From J038 sp034437535 (GTDB taxonomy: Bacteria > Chloroflexota > Anaerolineae > Aggregatilineales > Phototrophicaceae), in contig DAOTTZ010000029.1 in the NCBI GenBank assembly GCA_034437535.1, positions 6,367-70,366 of the forward strand: DNA of 64,000 bases, given 5' to 3'. The notes under the pieces are model-generated. The model had not been told where the DNA came from. It was given only the letters and a program-made list of their open reading frames with translations, and did not search any database. Positions within the stretch are counted from its first letter, which is position 1; each line of letters begins with the position of its first letter. The translations under genes and the position numbers were made by a program. This document shows positions 42,443-51,881 of the stretch, piece after piece.

Positions 42443-44323
42443 CTATTCTCCCGCCACATCCACCCGGAGCGTGTAATCAACCGGCACCGTCGTCACCGGC
42501 GCGAAGGGTGACACCACCAACACCGCACGATCTGTCCCCTCTTTAAGCGGCAAACTCCAGCCTTGTGCGGGTGCCTGCCAGCGCGTAACAGACTGTACGA
42601 TCCCCTGGTTGAGTTCGATCACCTGCACCCAGGCCCTCTGCGGCAGGATGTTGTCGATCAACAGCCAGCCTTCCGCCTGCCAACCGCCGCCGTCTGCTTC
42701 CAGATCGCTAAAGTACCCAATCTCCGGGATAGCGATGTCGTCAAGGGCGATGCCGTGTTCGGTCACTGCGTCATCGGTGATGTACTCAAAGCGGAGCAAG
42801 ACCTCATGCCCGGTGAAGCCATCCAGCCGGATAGATTGGTCGATCCAGCCGTCGCTATATCCGCTGTAACCAGCCCCATACGCATTGCCGAATGGATTTT
42901 CGGTGGTCATATCCGGTGTTTCCAGCAGGGTCCAGGTCGCGCCGTCATCAATGCTGGCACTGACGTAAGCGTAATCCCATAGTTCTTCGATGGCATACCA
43001 CGTCTTGAACGTCAACGTCGCAGAATCCACGTCGCGCAGGTCAAAGGAACGGGTTAACCGGGTGTTGCTGGTATCGGCCCGGTTGCTATACCACAACCGC
43101 TGACCGCTGGCCGCCGTCGTCGGAATCAAGCCGACGGTTTCCGGCGCATCCAGCATCACATCGAGCTTATCCCCATCCTGCAAACCGTCGATCTCGTAAT
43201 AGGCCGCGCTGTACTGGTTGGCTGTAACCTCCCAGGTGTAAGGCACAGGGCTACCCACCCGCTGGATGGTCGGGCGGCTCACTGGCAGGTCATCGGGGTA
43301 ACTGTACCGTCCATCTTCGAAGGTCTCATCCTGTATGTAGGTTGCCAGCACCCAATCCGCGAAAAAATCGGGGGCGTCGGTCGCCGGGTCGAGCGTTTCC
43401 AGTGCGGCCTGAACTGCCAGCAAGCCGTTATCGGTCTGCCCGCTCAGTTCACGGATGCCGTCTTCGCCGTAACGATGATAAAAATACGTCACGAACATAA
43501 AGCCAGCCCCATAATTTGCGCCGCGATAATCGTTAGAGAGGCCGAACGTGTTCAGTTGCACCTCCGGGCTGAACGTGTACATGCTGGTATAGCGGAATGA
43601 ATCCTGATAACCCAGGTAATATTCGGTGAAGGTAGAAAAGCCTTCGTTTAACCAGGTATCCTCGTTGGTATCCAGGTTATGCCGGATCATATGCTGGAAC
43701 TCGTGCGCCAATGTGCTGGCGATGCTCCCGGCGGTGATGCTGGGGTACGCGCTCAGGTTGACAAAGAACATCTCACGCTGGTTGCTCGGCGTGACGACGG
43801 CATCCGGGTAAGTGTGCCGCTGGGCGAAATACGCCCCCACGCCGGCCCCCAGATTATAAGCGAAAAGCACATGCAAGCGCGAATCACCATCTACACCGGG
43901 CGTCGCTTCCGGCCCCCATAAGGCCCGCACCGGCTCGTAGATCACCTCGTCGAAGGTCTGCGCGACGGCCTGCGCCTGCTGGTCACTGACGGGTGCGCCC
44001 TGCTCCACCCAAATGTAAACATGCTCACCAATCGCCCGCAGATCCGATTCCACCGGGAACGTCTCAAACGTGAAGGCGTTCGACGCCCATAACGCCTCAC
44101 GGTCACCGACAGCGTATTGCGGCGGCGTCACCGAGAGCCAATCTCCCATCGCTACACCGCGAAAACGACTCGCCAGGTCAACCGGGTCATTCAGCGGGAT
44201 GTCGGTCGTGGTCAGGTCGCGGTACGTCGGGAAGTCCAGCGGATCAGTCTCGGTCTCCTGCGCCTGCACGGTCAACACACCAAGCAGCATCGTGATCGTC
44301 ATCAATAACCAGAATTTCATCAC
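42443..44323 (-). CDS. Secreted HEFQH zinc metalloprotease with immune-inhibitor-A-like beta module
   Basis: 626 residues with a signal peptide ending near VQAQ. Catalytic motif HEFQHM at 207-212, and a third zinc ligand likely Glu227 in WLNEGFSTFTEYY, make this a gluzincin-type zincin. The C-terminal half has a beta-sandwich with VDSATLTFKTWYAIEELWDYAYV and GATWTLLETPD, as seen in immune inhibitor A and related exoproteases. It probably degrades external protein. It lies 30 bases after an unknown gene in the same direction, as last member of a three-gene operon. Confidence 0.85.
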   Translation of the reverse strand: MMKFWLLMTITMLLGVLTVQAQETETDPLDFPTYRDLTTTDIPLNDPVDLASRFRGVAMGDWLSVTPPQYAVGDREALWASNAFTFETFPVESDLRAIGEHVYIWVEQGAPVSDQQAQAVAQTFDEVIYEPVRALWGPEATPGVDGDSRLHVLFAYNLGAGVGAYFAQRHTYPDAVVTPSNQREMFFVNLSAYPSITAGSIASTLAHEFQHMIRHNLDTNEDTWLNEGFSTFTEYYLGYQDSFRYTSMYTFSPEVQLNTFGLSNDYRGANYGAGFMFVTYFYHRYGEDGIRELSGQTDNGLLAVQAALETLDPATDAPDFFADWVLATYIQDETFEDGRYSYPDDLPVSRPTIQRVGSPVPYTWEVTANQYSAAYYEIDGLQDGDKLDVMLDAPETVGLIPTTAASGQRLWYSNRADTSNTRLTRSFDLRDVDSATLTFKTWYAIEELWDYAYVSASIDDGATWTLLETPDMTTENPFGNAYGAGYSGYSDGWIDQSIRLDGFTGHEVLLRFEYITDDAVTEHGIALDDIAIPEIGYFSDLEADGGGWQAEGWLLIDNILPQRAWVQVIELNQGIVQSVTRWQAPAQGWSLPLKEGTDRAVLVVSPFAPVTTVPVDYTLRVDVAGE

Positions 44324-44353
44324 ATTTGTCCTTCGGGTTAGGCGTTCAGTTGG

Positions 44354-45319
44354 TTATACATCGGCGGTAACGGTCAGTTGCGCGGTCGGCCCGCCGTGAT
44401 CTTGTATGATGTAACCGACCAGTTCCGGGGCCAGGATGCGCCCGGTCAACGTCCAGATCGTGCCGTCATGCACTTCGTCTTCCACCACGCCGCCACGCTC
44501 GGCAAAATCCGCCTGGACTGCCGCCTGACGCTCTAGCGGGCACCGCACCTGCACACGTACCGTCGGCGTCACCACGCGCAGGTTATCATGCAGGACGTTG
44601 TTCAGCGCGTACTCGGTAGCCGATGTGACCGCCTCGACCGTCGCCAGCGTCGGGCCGAATAACGCCTCGGTCGGGTCGCCTTCGCCACCGGCAAACGTCT
44701 TATCAATGGTGCCGAAGATCCAATCAAAAAAGCGGAAAAACGGGTTGGCGGTCGCCTCCGGCTGAGATTTCGCGGTGCCACTCCCCAGGTTACGGTTGAG
44801 CGTCGCCTCGATCAAAGTGATCTTGACATCCCCCAGCGGATGATCCTGGGTGGCGGCCACCACCCCCGCCCGCTGGAAGGCCGCCCGGAGCAGAGCATCC
44901 GGCAGGGGTTGGGCCAGTTGATTCTCAAACAGGATGCCGCCCTGGGCCTCAGTATGGGTGATTCGGATCAAGACCTGGGCGGTGGTGCCGTTCTCGGTGG
45001 TGTAATCTGCCCGGCGTTCAGCATCATGGATGAGCTGTGACCGCTGGCCCAGCCCGCCACTGATGGCTGACCAGGGTTCGAGCGTGCAATCAGTCTCACC
45101 CAGCAGGGCGCGGACGGTATCGATGGCTTCATCATCTGGCATGGTGAGGATCTGGCCGAGTGGTTGCAAGATCTGGACATCCAGGTCAGGCAAATTCTGG
45201 ATGATCTCACGCAGGGCGTCCTGGCAGGGGCTACCGGCGGCATTATCCGCCCGCAGGTCGAACCAATCCGCCACATTAACCAGGCGCAGGTGGGGCGGAA
45301 TATATAATCGGTCGGTCAT
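44354..45319 (-). CDS. Hypothetical soluble protein, 321 aa
   Basis: No signal peptide or membrane helix. Regions of note: YIPPHLRLVNVADWFDL at the start, an acidic middle, and a late stretch TVRVQVRCPLERQAAVQADFAER. A Trp/Phe-rich segment (FFRFFDWIFGTIDKTF) might bind a membrane. No family is recognised. Its start overlaps the end of the upstream NfeD-like gene by four bases, and it is followed by the metalloprotease gene. Confidence 0.55.
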   Translation of the reverse strand: MTDRLYIPPHLRLVNVADWFDLRADNAAGSPCQDALREIIQNLPDLDVQILQPLGQILTMPDDEAIDTVRALLGETDCTLEPWSAISGGLGQRSQLIHDAERRADYTTENGTTAQVLIRITHTEAQGGILFENQLAQPLPDALLRAAFQRAGVVAATQDHPLGDVKITLIEATLNRNLGSGTAKSQPEATANPFFRFFDWIFGTIDKTFAGGEGDPTEALFGPTLATVEAVTSATEYALNNVLHDNLRVVTPTVRVQVRCPLERQAAVQADFAERGGVVEDEVHDGTIWTLTGRILAPELVGYIIQDHGGPTAQLTVTADV

Positions 45320-45816
45320 ATGTTAAGTTGTCCTTCCTCTCCGGCAGGCGTGACGATCCAATAGGCATCGTCTTCACCAGTCATTACGACTGGCGTCCCG
45401 ACGGTTAACGTCTCATCATCGGTCATCACCGCGTAGACCTTATCCCCAAAGCGGGCTTCGCCGGGGTCACCGGGGGTGATGTCGGTCAGCATCTCGCCGA
45501 CGGTCTGCTGATGCAGGTCGTGCAGACGGCGGCGCACATCGGCGTTCAACGTACCGAACGTCGTCCGTGTGAACAAAATTGTCACGAAAGCCGTCGTCAA
45601 CAGACTATACGGAGCCTCCCAGCCGAGTGCGACCGTAATCAACCCGGCCCCGCCGAACGACGACAGGGCCGACGCCAGCAACATCCGGTTGAGCAAGGCC
45701 CGCCGCTGGTCGGCCTGCCACTCATGCACATATGGGAACCCACGAACCGCTAAGATTACCAGCGATGCGCCACCACTCAACACGGCTACTGCATACAATC
45801 CATTTAACCAGGTCAT
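45316..45816 (-). CDS. NfeD-like membrane protein 2
   Basis: About 166 residues from MTWLNGLY; the upstream nine codons in frame look non-coding. Three hydrophobic segments in the first 90 residues (AVAVLSGGASLVILAVRG, and SFGGAGLITVALGW, and YSLLTTAFVTILF) are followed by a C-terminal beta barrel (PGEARFGDKVYAVMTDDETL ... VVMTGEDDAYWIVTP), the general layout of NfeD-type proteins. No flotillin gene is next to it. Overlap with the next gene suggests coupling. Confidence 0.6.
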   Translation of the reverse strand: MTWLNGLYAVAVLSGGASLVILAVRGFPYVHEWQADQRRALLNRMLLASALSSFGGAGLITVALGWEAPYSLLTTAFVTILFTRTTFGTLNADVRRRLHDLHQQTVGEMLTDITPGDPGEARFGDKVYAVMTDDETLTVGTPVVMTGEDDAYWIVTPAGEEGQLNI

Positions 45817-45861
45817 TGGCCCTAATCGTCTGTGTTCACACAATCACCCTGGATTATACTC

Positions 45862-45890
45862 TTGACGTTAGGCGGAGGGTATGCTATGTT
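45862..45890 (+). promoter_or_regulatory. Promoter of the tRNA-Arg gene
   Basis: TTGACG at 45862-45867, a 17-base spacer, and TATGTT at 45885-45890. The start would be near 45897, about 11 bases before the tRNA. Confidence 0.7.
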
Positions 45891-45907
45891 TCTTGACATA
45901 CTGATGT

Positions 45908-45983
45908 GTACCTGTAGCTCAGTGGATAGAGCGTTGGTCTACGGAACCAAAAGTCGTAGGTTCGAATCCTACCAGGTACGCCA
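45908..45983 (+). tRNA. tRNA-Arg (anticodon ACG)
   Basis: A full cloverleaf: a 7-bp acceptor stem GTACCTG with CAGGTAC, a D-arm GCTC..GAGC, an anticodon stem TTGGT/ACCAA with loop CTACGGA, a T-arm with GGTTCGAATCC, and encoded CCA. Anticodon ACG decodes CGN Arg codons after A34-to-inosine editing. The gene is single. Confidence 0.97.
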
Positions 45984-45984
45984 T

Positions 45985-46018
45985 AAACAGCCAGCCTCCC
46001 CCGCTGGCTGTTTTGTTT
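45985..46018 (+). terminator. Rho-independent terminator of tRNA-Arg
   Basis: An 11-bp stem, AAACAGCCAGC against GCTGGCTGTTT, with a 7-nt loop, followed by TTGTTTTA. It begins two bases after the tRNA CCA end. Confidence 0.9.
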
Positions 46019-46107
46019 TATCCACCAGCCCCCCATCATGAGGTAAACTATAAACGATTACACCGGGCCGCAGGCCAATACTTAAAATAGTGAGGATGTC
46101 TTCATTT

Positions 46108-48081
46108 ATGGAACCTGATATACAACGCTTACAATACTTAGAGTTACTGGCCGCCCAATATCCATCGCTACGGGCCGTCACAACCGAGATCACCAACCTG
46201 ACCGCCCGCCTGAACCTGCCCAAAGGCACCGAGCATTACGTCTCCGATATTCACGGCGAATACGAAGCCTTCCGCCATATCATGCGGAACGGCTCCGGGT
46301 CGATCAAGCGAAAGATCGACGAAAACTTCGAGATCTTATCTGACGAAGAAAAGCGCGGCCTGGCAACCCTGATCTATTATCCTGAACAGCGGATGTCGTT
46401 GGTGATGTCTGAGGTCGAAAACCCGGACGCCTGGTGCCGGATGATGATCTTGCGCTTAATCAAATTGGTGCGGGCTTTTGCCTCCAAGTACACCCGGCAG
46501 GATGTCGTGCGTTTCATCCCGGATGATTATCAATCCATGTTCATCCACCTGATCTACAGCCAATCCGATATTCCCGCGCAGAAGGATTATTACCAGAGCA
46601 TCATCGAGACGATCATCGAGACGGATAGTGCCCGCGATGTCATCCAGGCCTTCTGTGAGTTGATCCAGCGGTTGGCAGTGTCGCATCTGCATGTCATCGG
46701 GGATATTTACGACCGAGGCCCCGGCGCAGAGCATGTGATGGATCTCATCATGGACTTCCACAACGTCGATATTCAGTGGGGCAACCATGACATTTTGTGG
46801 ATGGGGGCGGCGGGTGGCAGTCAGGCTTGCATCGCCAATGTGATTCGCATCAGCCTGCGCTATGCCAATACCGACACGCTCGAAACCGGCTACGGCATCA
46901 GCCTATTGCCGCTGGCGTCCTTCGCGATGGACGTTTACGGCGATGACCCGTGCGAACAATTCCGGCCCAAGCTCAACGATAAGCTGGAATTGGAATTCAC
47001 CGAACATGAGGTCGGTCTGTTCGCCCGGATGCAAAAGGCGATCACCATCATCCAGATGAAGGTCGAAGCGCAGATCATCATGCGGCGGCCACATTACCAC
47101 ATGGAAGACCGGCTCTTGCTGGATAAGATCGACTACGACGCCGGCACCATCACGCTGAATGGCAAAACCTACCCGCTGATCGACTCGCACTTGCCGACGA
47201 TTGACCCGGAAGACCCCTACCGGCTGACCGATGCCGAAGCCGCCGTCGTTGAGAAGTTCGTCCAGTCCTTTGCCAATAGCCAGCGACTCCAGAAGCATGT
47301 GCGCTTTCTTTATGCCAAAGGCAGTATGTACCGCGTGTACAACGGCAACCTGCTTTATCATGGGTGCATCGTGATGAACGAAGACGGCAGTTTCCACGAG
47401 TTCGAAGTCGAAGACGGATCGTACTCTGCCAAAGCCTTTATGGATCGTGTGGATCGGCTGACCCGGCAGGGATACTTCAGCACCGATGACCCGGCGCGGA
47501 AGCAATACGGCCTGGATGCGACGTGGTATCTATGGAGCGGCGCACATTCGCCGTTGTTTGGCAAAGACAAAATGGCGACCTTCGAACGGTATTTCATCGC
47601 CGAAAAAGAAACCCACCAGGAGACGCGCAACCCCTATTATGAGTTCCGTGACCGCGAAGACATCGCACTCAAGATTCTGCGCGAATTCGGCGCGGATGAA
47701 GAAAACGGCCACATCATCAACGGGCATGTGCCGGTCAAGGTCAAGCAGGGGGAGAGTCCGGTCAAGGCGAACGGCAAATTGCTGGTGATCGACGGTGGCT
47801 TGGCGGAAGCCTATCAAGCGGTGACCGGGATCGCCGGTTATACGCTGATCTTCAACTCTTACGGGTTGTTGCTGGCCTCTCACCATCCCTTCCAAACGAC
47901 ACAATACGCCATCGAAAACGGCTACGATCACTTTTCCGAGACCCGCATCCTGGAGACCAACCGGGGCCGGTTGCGCATCCGTACCACTGATGAAGGCCAG
48001 GCCATCCAGGATCGCGTGCAGGATTTGCGCGATTTACTCCAGGCTTACCGCGCCGGGTTAATTAAAGTGCGTGACCGTTGA
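46108..48081 (+). CDS. fbp: Fructose-1,6-bisphosphatase, class III
   Basis: 657 residues from MEPDIQRLQYLELL; an in-frame GTG six codons upstream overlaps the GAGGAT ribosome site. The calcineurin-like metal motifs are clear: HYVSDIHGEYEAF (Asp and His), IGDIYDRGPGAEHVMD, WGNHDILWMGAAGG, and later HIINGHVPVKVKQGESP and LVIDGGLAEAYQ. This is the class III enzyme typical of Firmicutes and Chloroflexota, acting in gluconeogenesis on fructose 1,6-bisphosphate. It stands alone, downstream of the tRNA and its terminator. Confidence 0.95.
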   Translation: MEPDIQRLQYLELLAAQYPSLRAVTTEITNLTARLNLPKGTEHYVSDIHGEYEAFRHIMRNGSGSIKRKIDENFEILSDEEKRGLATLIYYPEQRMSLVMSEVENPDAWCRMMILRLIKLVRAFASKYTRQDVVRFIPDDYQSMFIHLIYSQSDIPAQKDYYQSIIETIIETDSARDVIQAFCELIQRLAVSHLHVIGDIYDRGPGAEHVMDLIMDFHNVDIQWGNHDILWMGAAGGSQACIANVIRISLRYANTDTLETGYGISLLPLASFAMDVYGDDPCEQFRPKLNDKLELEFTEHEVGLFARMQKAITIIQMKVEAQIIMRRPHYHMEDRLLLDKIDYDAGTITLNGKTYPLIDSHLPTIDPEDPYRLTDAEAAVVEKFVQSFANSQRLQKHVRFLYAKGSMYRVYNGNLLYHGCIVMNEDGSFHEFEVEDGSYSAKAFMDRVDRLTRQGYFSTDDPARKQYGLDATWYLWSGAHSPLFGKDKMATFERYFIAEKETHQETRNPYYEFRDREDIALKILREFGADEENGHIINGHVPVKVKQGESPVKANGKLLVIDGGLAEAYQAVTGIAGYTLIFNSYGLLLASHHPFQTTQYAIENGYDHFSETRILETNRGRLRIRTTDEGQAIQDRVQDLRDLLQAYRAGLIKVRDR

Positions 48082-48125
48082 GCGGCTGGCTCCCGCTGGA
48101 TGATAAACCGGATGGTAAATCGAGT

Positions 48126-48300
48126 GTGCATTTCATTTCAGTGCGGTTTTTGCCCTCACCCCCTCAGTCCCGGTTTGCACTAAAAATGTGCGTATTCGGA
48201 AGGTCAATCAACCCCTCGCCTAGTCCCGCAGGGACGGTTGGAAGAGGGGTGGCGCGAAGCGCCGGGGTGAGGGCTGATTTTGCACTAACTTGAAATGCAC
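48126..48300. mobile_element. Miniature palindromic element (MITE-like), 175 bp
   Basis: The ends are inverted copies: GTGCATTTCATTTCAGTGC on the left against GTGCATTTCAAGTTAGTGC (reverse complement of the right end), with about 16 of 19 bases matching. Inside, TTGCCCTCACCCC and GGGGTGAGGGC are a second inverted pair, and CCCCTC with GAGGGG a third near the centre. It carries no coding frame of its own. A clear target duplication is not seen. It fills the gap between the fbp and MoxR genes and could also form a strong RNA hairpin. Confidence 0.6.
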
Positions 48301-48403
48301 CCATAAACGATGGAACGTTGCGCGGATCGCCAAGCCCATTTATGATTAAGGTATGTGCTGTAAGATCTTCCCCAATAACTGTAAGAAAGAGACCTAAAAC
48401 CTT

Positions 48404-49351
48404 ATGTTCAAGGACATTCAAGAAGTCAGCGCGGCCCTGAGCAAACAGCAATACATCTCAACCGATGAAATCTCAACCGTGAGCTTCCTGGCGAACCAGT
48501 TAGGCAAGCCCCTGCTGGCCGAAGGCCCGGCAGGAGTCGGCAAGACTGAACTGGCGAAAGCCTGGGCCGGGGCAACCGGCAAGCGTTTGATCCGCCTGCA
48601 ATGCTATGAAGGATTGGATGAAAACAAAGCCCTTTACGAATGGGAATATGCCAAGCAGATGCTCTACACGCAACTCCTGCGTGATAAACTGAGCGAAATC
48701 CTGTCCTCTGCGGATACCCTGACCGACGCGGCAGACCGGCTGGCCCAAGAAGAAGACGTGTTCTTCAGCGAACGCTTCTTGCTGGCACGTCCCCTGCTGG
48801 AAGCCATCACAGCCGATGAGCCGGTGGTCTTGCTCATCGACGAGATCGACCGGGCCGATGCCGAGTTTGAGGCATTCCTGCTGGAAATCTTGAGCGACTT
48901 CCAGGTGTCGATCCCGGAAGTCGGCACAATAATGGCCCGCCACAAGCCCGATGTCCTGCTGACCAGCAACAACACCCGTGAGCTTTCCGAAGCTCTCAAG
49001 CGGCGGTGTCTGTATCTGTTTGTCGATTATCCCGCCCACGATTCCGAACTCAACATCGTGCGGATGCGTGTGCCTGAATTGCGGGAAAAGCTGGCGGAAC
49101 AAGCGGTTGAAGTCGTGCAAAATCTGCGGCGGCTAGATCTGAAAAAGAACCCCAGTGTCTCGGAGACCATCGACTGGGCCAAAGCCCTGGTGATGCTCAA
49201 CGCTGACACGCTGGATAAGAAGACGCTGGAAACAACCCTGACGGTCTTGCTCAAGCACGAAAGCGATGTGCAAAAGGCCCGGCGTGCCCTGGTGGATGGT
49301 GGCCCGCCGGTTGACCGCCGACCGGGGCGGGGTCGCTCCGACTGGAATTAA
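48404..49351 (+). CDS. MoxR-family AAA+ ATPase
   Basis: 315 residues. The Walker A motif is GPAGVGKTE (41-49), Walker B is VVLLIDEIDRAD, sensor 1 is LLTSNNTREL, and the Arg finger region is EALKRRCLYLFVDYP. MoxR ATPases remodel partner proteins, often together with a VWA-domain protein and for loading metals or cofactors. Here the usual VWA partner gene is not adjacent. The last 20 residues are disordered and Arg/Gly-rich. No good ribosome site is visible. Confidence 0.9.
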   Translation: MFKDIQEVSAALSKQQYISTDEISTVSFLANQLGKPLLAEGPAGVGKTELAKAWAGATGKRLIRLQCYEGLDENKALYEWEYAKQMLYTQLLRDKLSEILSSADTLTDAADRLAQEEDVFFSERFLLARPLLEAITADEPVVLLIDEIDRADAEFEAFLLEILSDFQVSIPEVGTIMARHKPDVLLTSNNTRELSEALKRRCLYLFVDYPAHDSELNIVRMRVPELREKLAEQAVEVVQNLRRLDLKKNPSVSETIDWAKALVMLNADTLDKKTLETTLTVLLKHESDVQKARRALVDGGPPVDRRPGRGRSDWN

Positions 49352-49376
49352 ACCCGATCAGCCGTCGGCTACTTCT

Positions 49377-51200
49377 TCAACGCAACGGGCGGATCTGATA
49401 CAGATCAACATCCTCAAAGCCGCGTTGACGATAATATTCACGGGTGCCGATGGCGGAAATCACCGCTAGCCGGGGGTACCCATGCTCCCGGCTGATTTTC
49501 ACCGCTTCTTCGATCAACCGGGTGCCCAGGCCCAGATGTTGCGCCCGGCCAGCTTGCGATGCCCCGATGCCGAGTGACTGCCCGTAGACATGGATCTCAC
49601 GGATCATGGCGCAATCGCGCAGTTCCGGCGTGATTGGCTCCCCAACCGGCAACGCCAGGCGTAAGAACCCGGCGATGTCGCGCTCTGCGGTGATAAATTG
49701 CAAGAACACCTCATCGCCGCATGACGACTCATACGCGATCTTATCCAGGTGCAATTCATCCATCGTCACCGTCCGATGACGGATCTCACGGGCGCGGATG
49801 TCCGGGCTACGCTGGCCGTTCCGCGCTAGATGTTGCTCCACAATCTGGCGGAAGTTGGTCTTCTGGTTGCCGTCTACGATGTCCGTACCGGGAATATCAC
49901 GGATGACGCGAGTCAGACGGCAGTATTCCGGCGTTTGTAGGAAGCAAGTCTGCAAGACGTCCAGCAATTCGGCTTCGGTATAGGGCCGCCAACTGCCGTC
50001 CTCATAGCGTTCCATCAATTCCGCGCTTTCGATCAACGAACACGGATACACCTTAAGTTCGTCCGGGCGGAAATCCGGGTCACCGAACATCCGCTGATAA
50101 TCTTCGATGTCCAGTTCTGGCGATGAGCCGTACAGGTTGGGCATCCAGTGCGCGTGGATCTTGAAGCCGGCCTGCCGCAACAACCGGACGGCGCGACGGG
50201 TGGCGGCGACATCATGGCCACGCTTGTTGGCCGTCAGCACGTCATCGTTCAGGCTCTGGAAGCCGATCTGCACTTTAGTACACCCCAACCGGCGGATCCG
50301 CAAGACTTCATCCACGCTGATGTGATCCGGGCGCGTTTCCACCACCAGCCCGACGGCGCGACAAGCCGCCGTCTCGTTTTCACGGTGGGCGGCTTCCAAT
50401 TCGGACCAGGTGGCGAACTCATCGACGGTATCGCGTTCACGTTCGCCACGTTGGATGGCGGCCACCATCTCCCGCGACCGGATCATCTCCCCCTCGTAAA
50501 TATCTTGCACCACCTGGTTATAACTCCGCTGGAGTTGGTTGCCAAAGAGCGTGACGTTGGTCTGATTGTTTTGCGGGTGGAGCTTGGATCCCTGGCGGAG
50601 TGCGGCCTCGACTTCGGCCCGGCGGTCGATCCCGTTGCCGAAGTCATGGAGCGCGTCAAAGATCCGCTTGATGAACCAGATTTGATACGTCTCCGGGTAA
50701 AATGACCACGTTCCGCCCAACACGATGATCTCGATCTTGTCCGTTGGGTGGCCCAGGTTGTAATACGTCTTCAACCGGATGTAAGTCTGCAAATATGGGT
50801 CAAAGCTGTTCTGTTCCGCCCGTTGGGCACCTGGCTCGTTGGAAAGATAACTCTTAGGCATCCGCACGTCATTCGGGCAGAAGATACACTTGCCAGGGCA
50901 TGGGAAGGGCTTGGTCAGCACTGTGACCGGCGTAACACCCGAACTGGTGCGAATCGGCTTGCGCCGCAGACGTTCCATCACGTCTTCATCATAGGGCGGG
51001 ATGCCGTCATACACACCCGCCATCGCCCGGTATCCTTGAATCAGGTCGCTACGGCTGTATAGGCCACCATCCGGGCGTGGGTAACGGTGGACAAGCTGGC
51101 TAAATTGGCGTGAGGATAACCGCCCCGGCGCGTTGATAACCTCAATTAAAATCTGCTGGACGGTGCTTTCATGCCCGGCCAGGTCAAAATCATACGTCAT
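49377..51200 (-). CDS. Elp3-family radical SAM/acetyltransferase (tRNA wobble uridine)
   Basis: 607 residues in two parts. The radical SAM part has the CxxxCxxC cluster (Cys101, Cys105, Cys108 in CPGKCIFC), followed by TDKIEIIVLGGTWSFYP and the typical Asn-Gln-rich middle. The GNAT part at the end has GLGTRLIEEAVKISREHGYP and ISAIGTREYYRQRGF. Elp3 adds a carboxymethyl-type group at C5 of U34 in certain tRNAs, using SAM and acetyl-CoA. Bacterial copies act without the Elongator subunits. A Trm9-like methyltransferase gene lies 0.7 kb away across one small membrane-protein gene. Confidence 0.93.
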   Translation of the reverse strand: MTYDFDLAGHESTVQQILIEVINAPGRLSSRQFSQLVHRYPRPDGGLYSRSDLIQGYRAMAGVYDGIPPYDEDVMERLRRKPIRTSSGVTPVTVLTKPFPCPGKCIFCPNDVRMPKSYLSNEPGAQRAEQNSFDPYLQTYIRLKTYYNLGHPTDKIEIIVLGGTWSFYPETYQIWFIKRIFDALHDFGNGIDRRAEVEAALRQGSKLHPQNNQTNVTLFGNQLQRSYNQVVQDIYEGEMIRSREMVAAIQRGERERDTVDEFATWSELEAAHRENETAACRAVGLVVETRPDHISVDEVLRIRRLGCTKVQIGFQSLNDDVLTANKRGHDVAATRRAVRLLRQAGFKIHAHWMPNLYGSSPELDIEDYQRMFGDPDFRPDELKVYPCSLIESAELMERYEDGSWRPYTEAELLDVLQTCFLQTPEYCRLTRVIRDIPGTDIVDGNQKTNFRQIVEQHLARNGQRSPDIRAREIRHRTVTMDELHLDKIAYESSCGDEVFLQFITAERDIAGFLRLALPVGEPITPELRDCAMIREIHVYGQSLGIGASQAGRAQHLGLGTRLIEEAVKISREHGYPRLAVISAIGTREYYRQRGFEDVDLYQIRPLR

Positions 51201-51251
51201 GTCACAGGTTACTCAGTTTACGATACGATTGAGTCGAGTCTAACATAAACC

Positions 51252-51836
51252 TCAATCATATTGGATGGGTGACCACCCATCGCGGCCCTTGTCATCTTCG
51301 CGGAAGGGTAACTCCGGGTCGATCTCTTCGAGCTTCTTCATCCACTGGCGGGCGGTCGGATTTTCCGGGATTTTCTTCAACACACTGTAAGCTAGCCCAT
51401 ATTGTTCAGTCTGGATGAGCTTACGCGCCTGGTTGATCGACTCCTGGGTGGAGGCCGTCGGTGTCTGGCGGGAGCTTTCCGCCAGGCGGCCCGTCAGGCC
51501 GGTGTTAGGTTTCATATAATTCTGCTGTACAATCGTGGAAAAGTCGGTCTCGACTTCGATGCCGCCCACCAGCCCGGCGGCAAGGTTATAGAAAAAGGCC
51601 ACAATCGCCCCGCCGATGCCCCCGATGACCGCTTGCACCGGCAGACCACATAAATACGTAAAGAATAACTGCCCGCCGCCGATCTGCTGTTGTTGCATTT
51701 GCCCGTTCTGAAAGATCATCACCTCTTGCGATGAAATCAGCAGGAGAAATAACCCGAAGACTGCCCAGAGCAACACCGACAAAACCGCCCCGATCTTAAA
51801 CGCCGATCCGATCCCCACTTTCTTAATTTCCAGCAT
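51252..51836 (-). CDS. Membrane protein with C-terminal TPR-like repeat, 194 aa
   Basis: Two membrane helices (about 14-34 and 67-90), linked by a Gln-rich loop. An N-terminal part like DUF3566 (KVGIGSAFKIGAVLSVLLW) is followed by a linker and a TPR-like unit, ARKLIQTEQYGLAYSVLKKIPENPTARQWMKKLEEIDPE in two short helices. The same unit occurs twice in the 338-aa protein at 62066-63082. It is 51 bases upstream of elp3 in the same direction and may share its transcript. Confidence 0.65.
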   Translation of the reverse strand: MLEIKKVGIGSAFKIGAVLSVLLWAVFGLFLLLISSQEVMIFQNGQMQQQQIGGGQLFFTYLCGLPVQAVIGGIGGAIVAFFYNLAAGLVGGIEVETDFSTIVQQNYMKPNTGLTGRLAESSRQTPTASTQESINQARKLIQTEQYGLAYSVLKKIPENPTARQWMKKLEEIDPELPFREDDKGRDGWSPIQYD

Positions 51837-51881
51837 GATGTACCCTAATCTTAAGTGTATTTAGCTTAACTGTACTCGAAA

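Noticed and set aside
48078..48293. 71-codon frame inside the palindromic element
   Set aside because: Its content follows from the inverted repeats and not from coding pressure.
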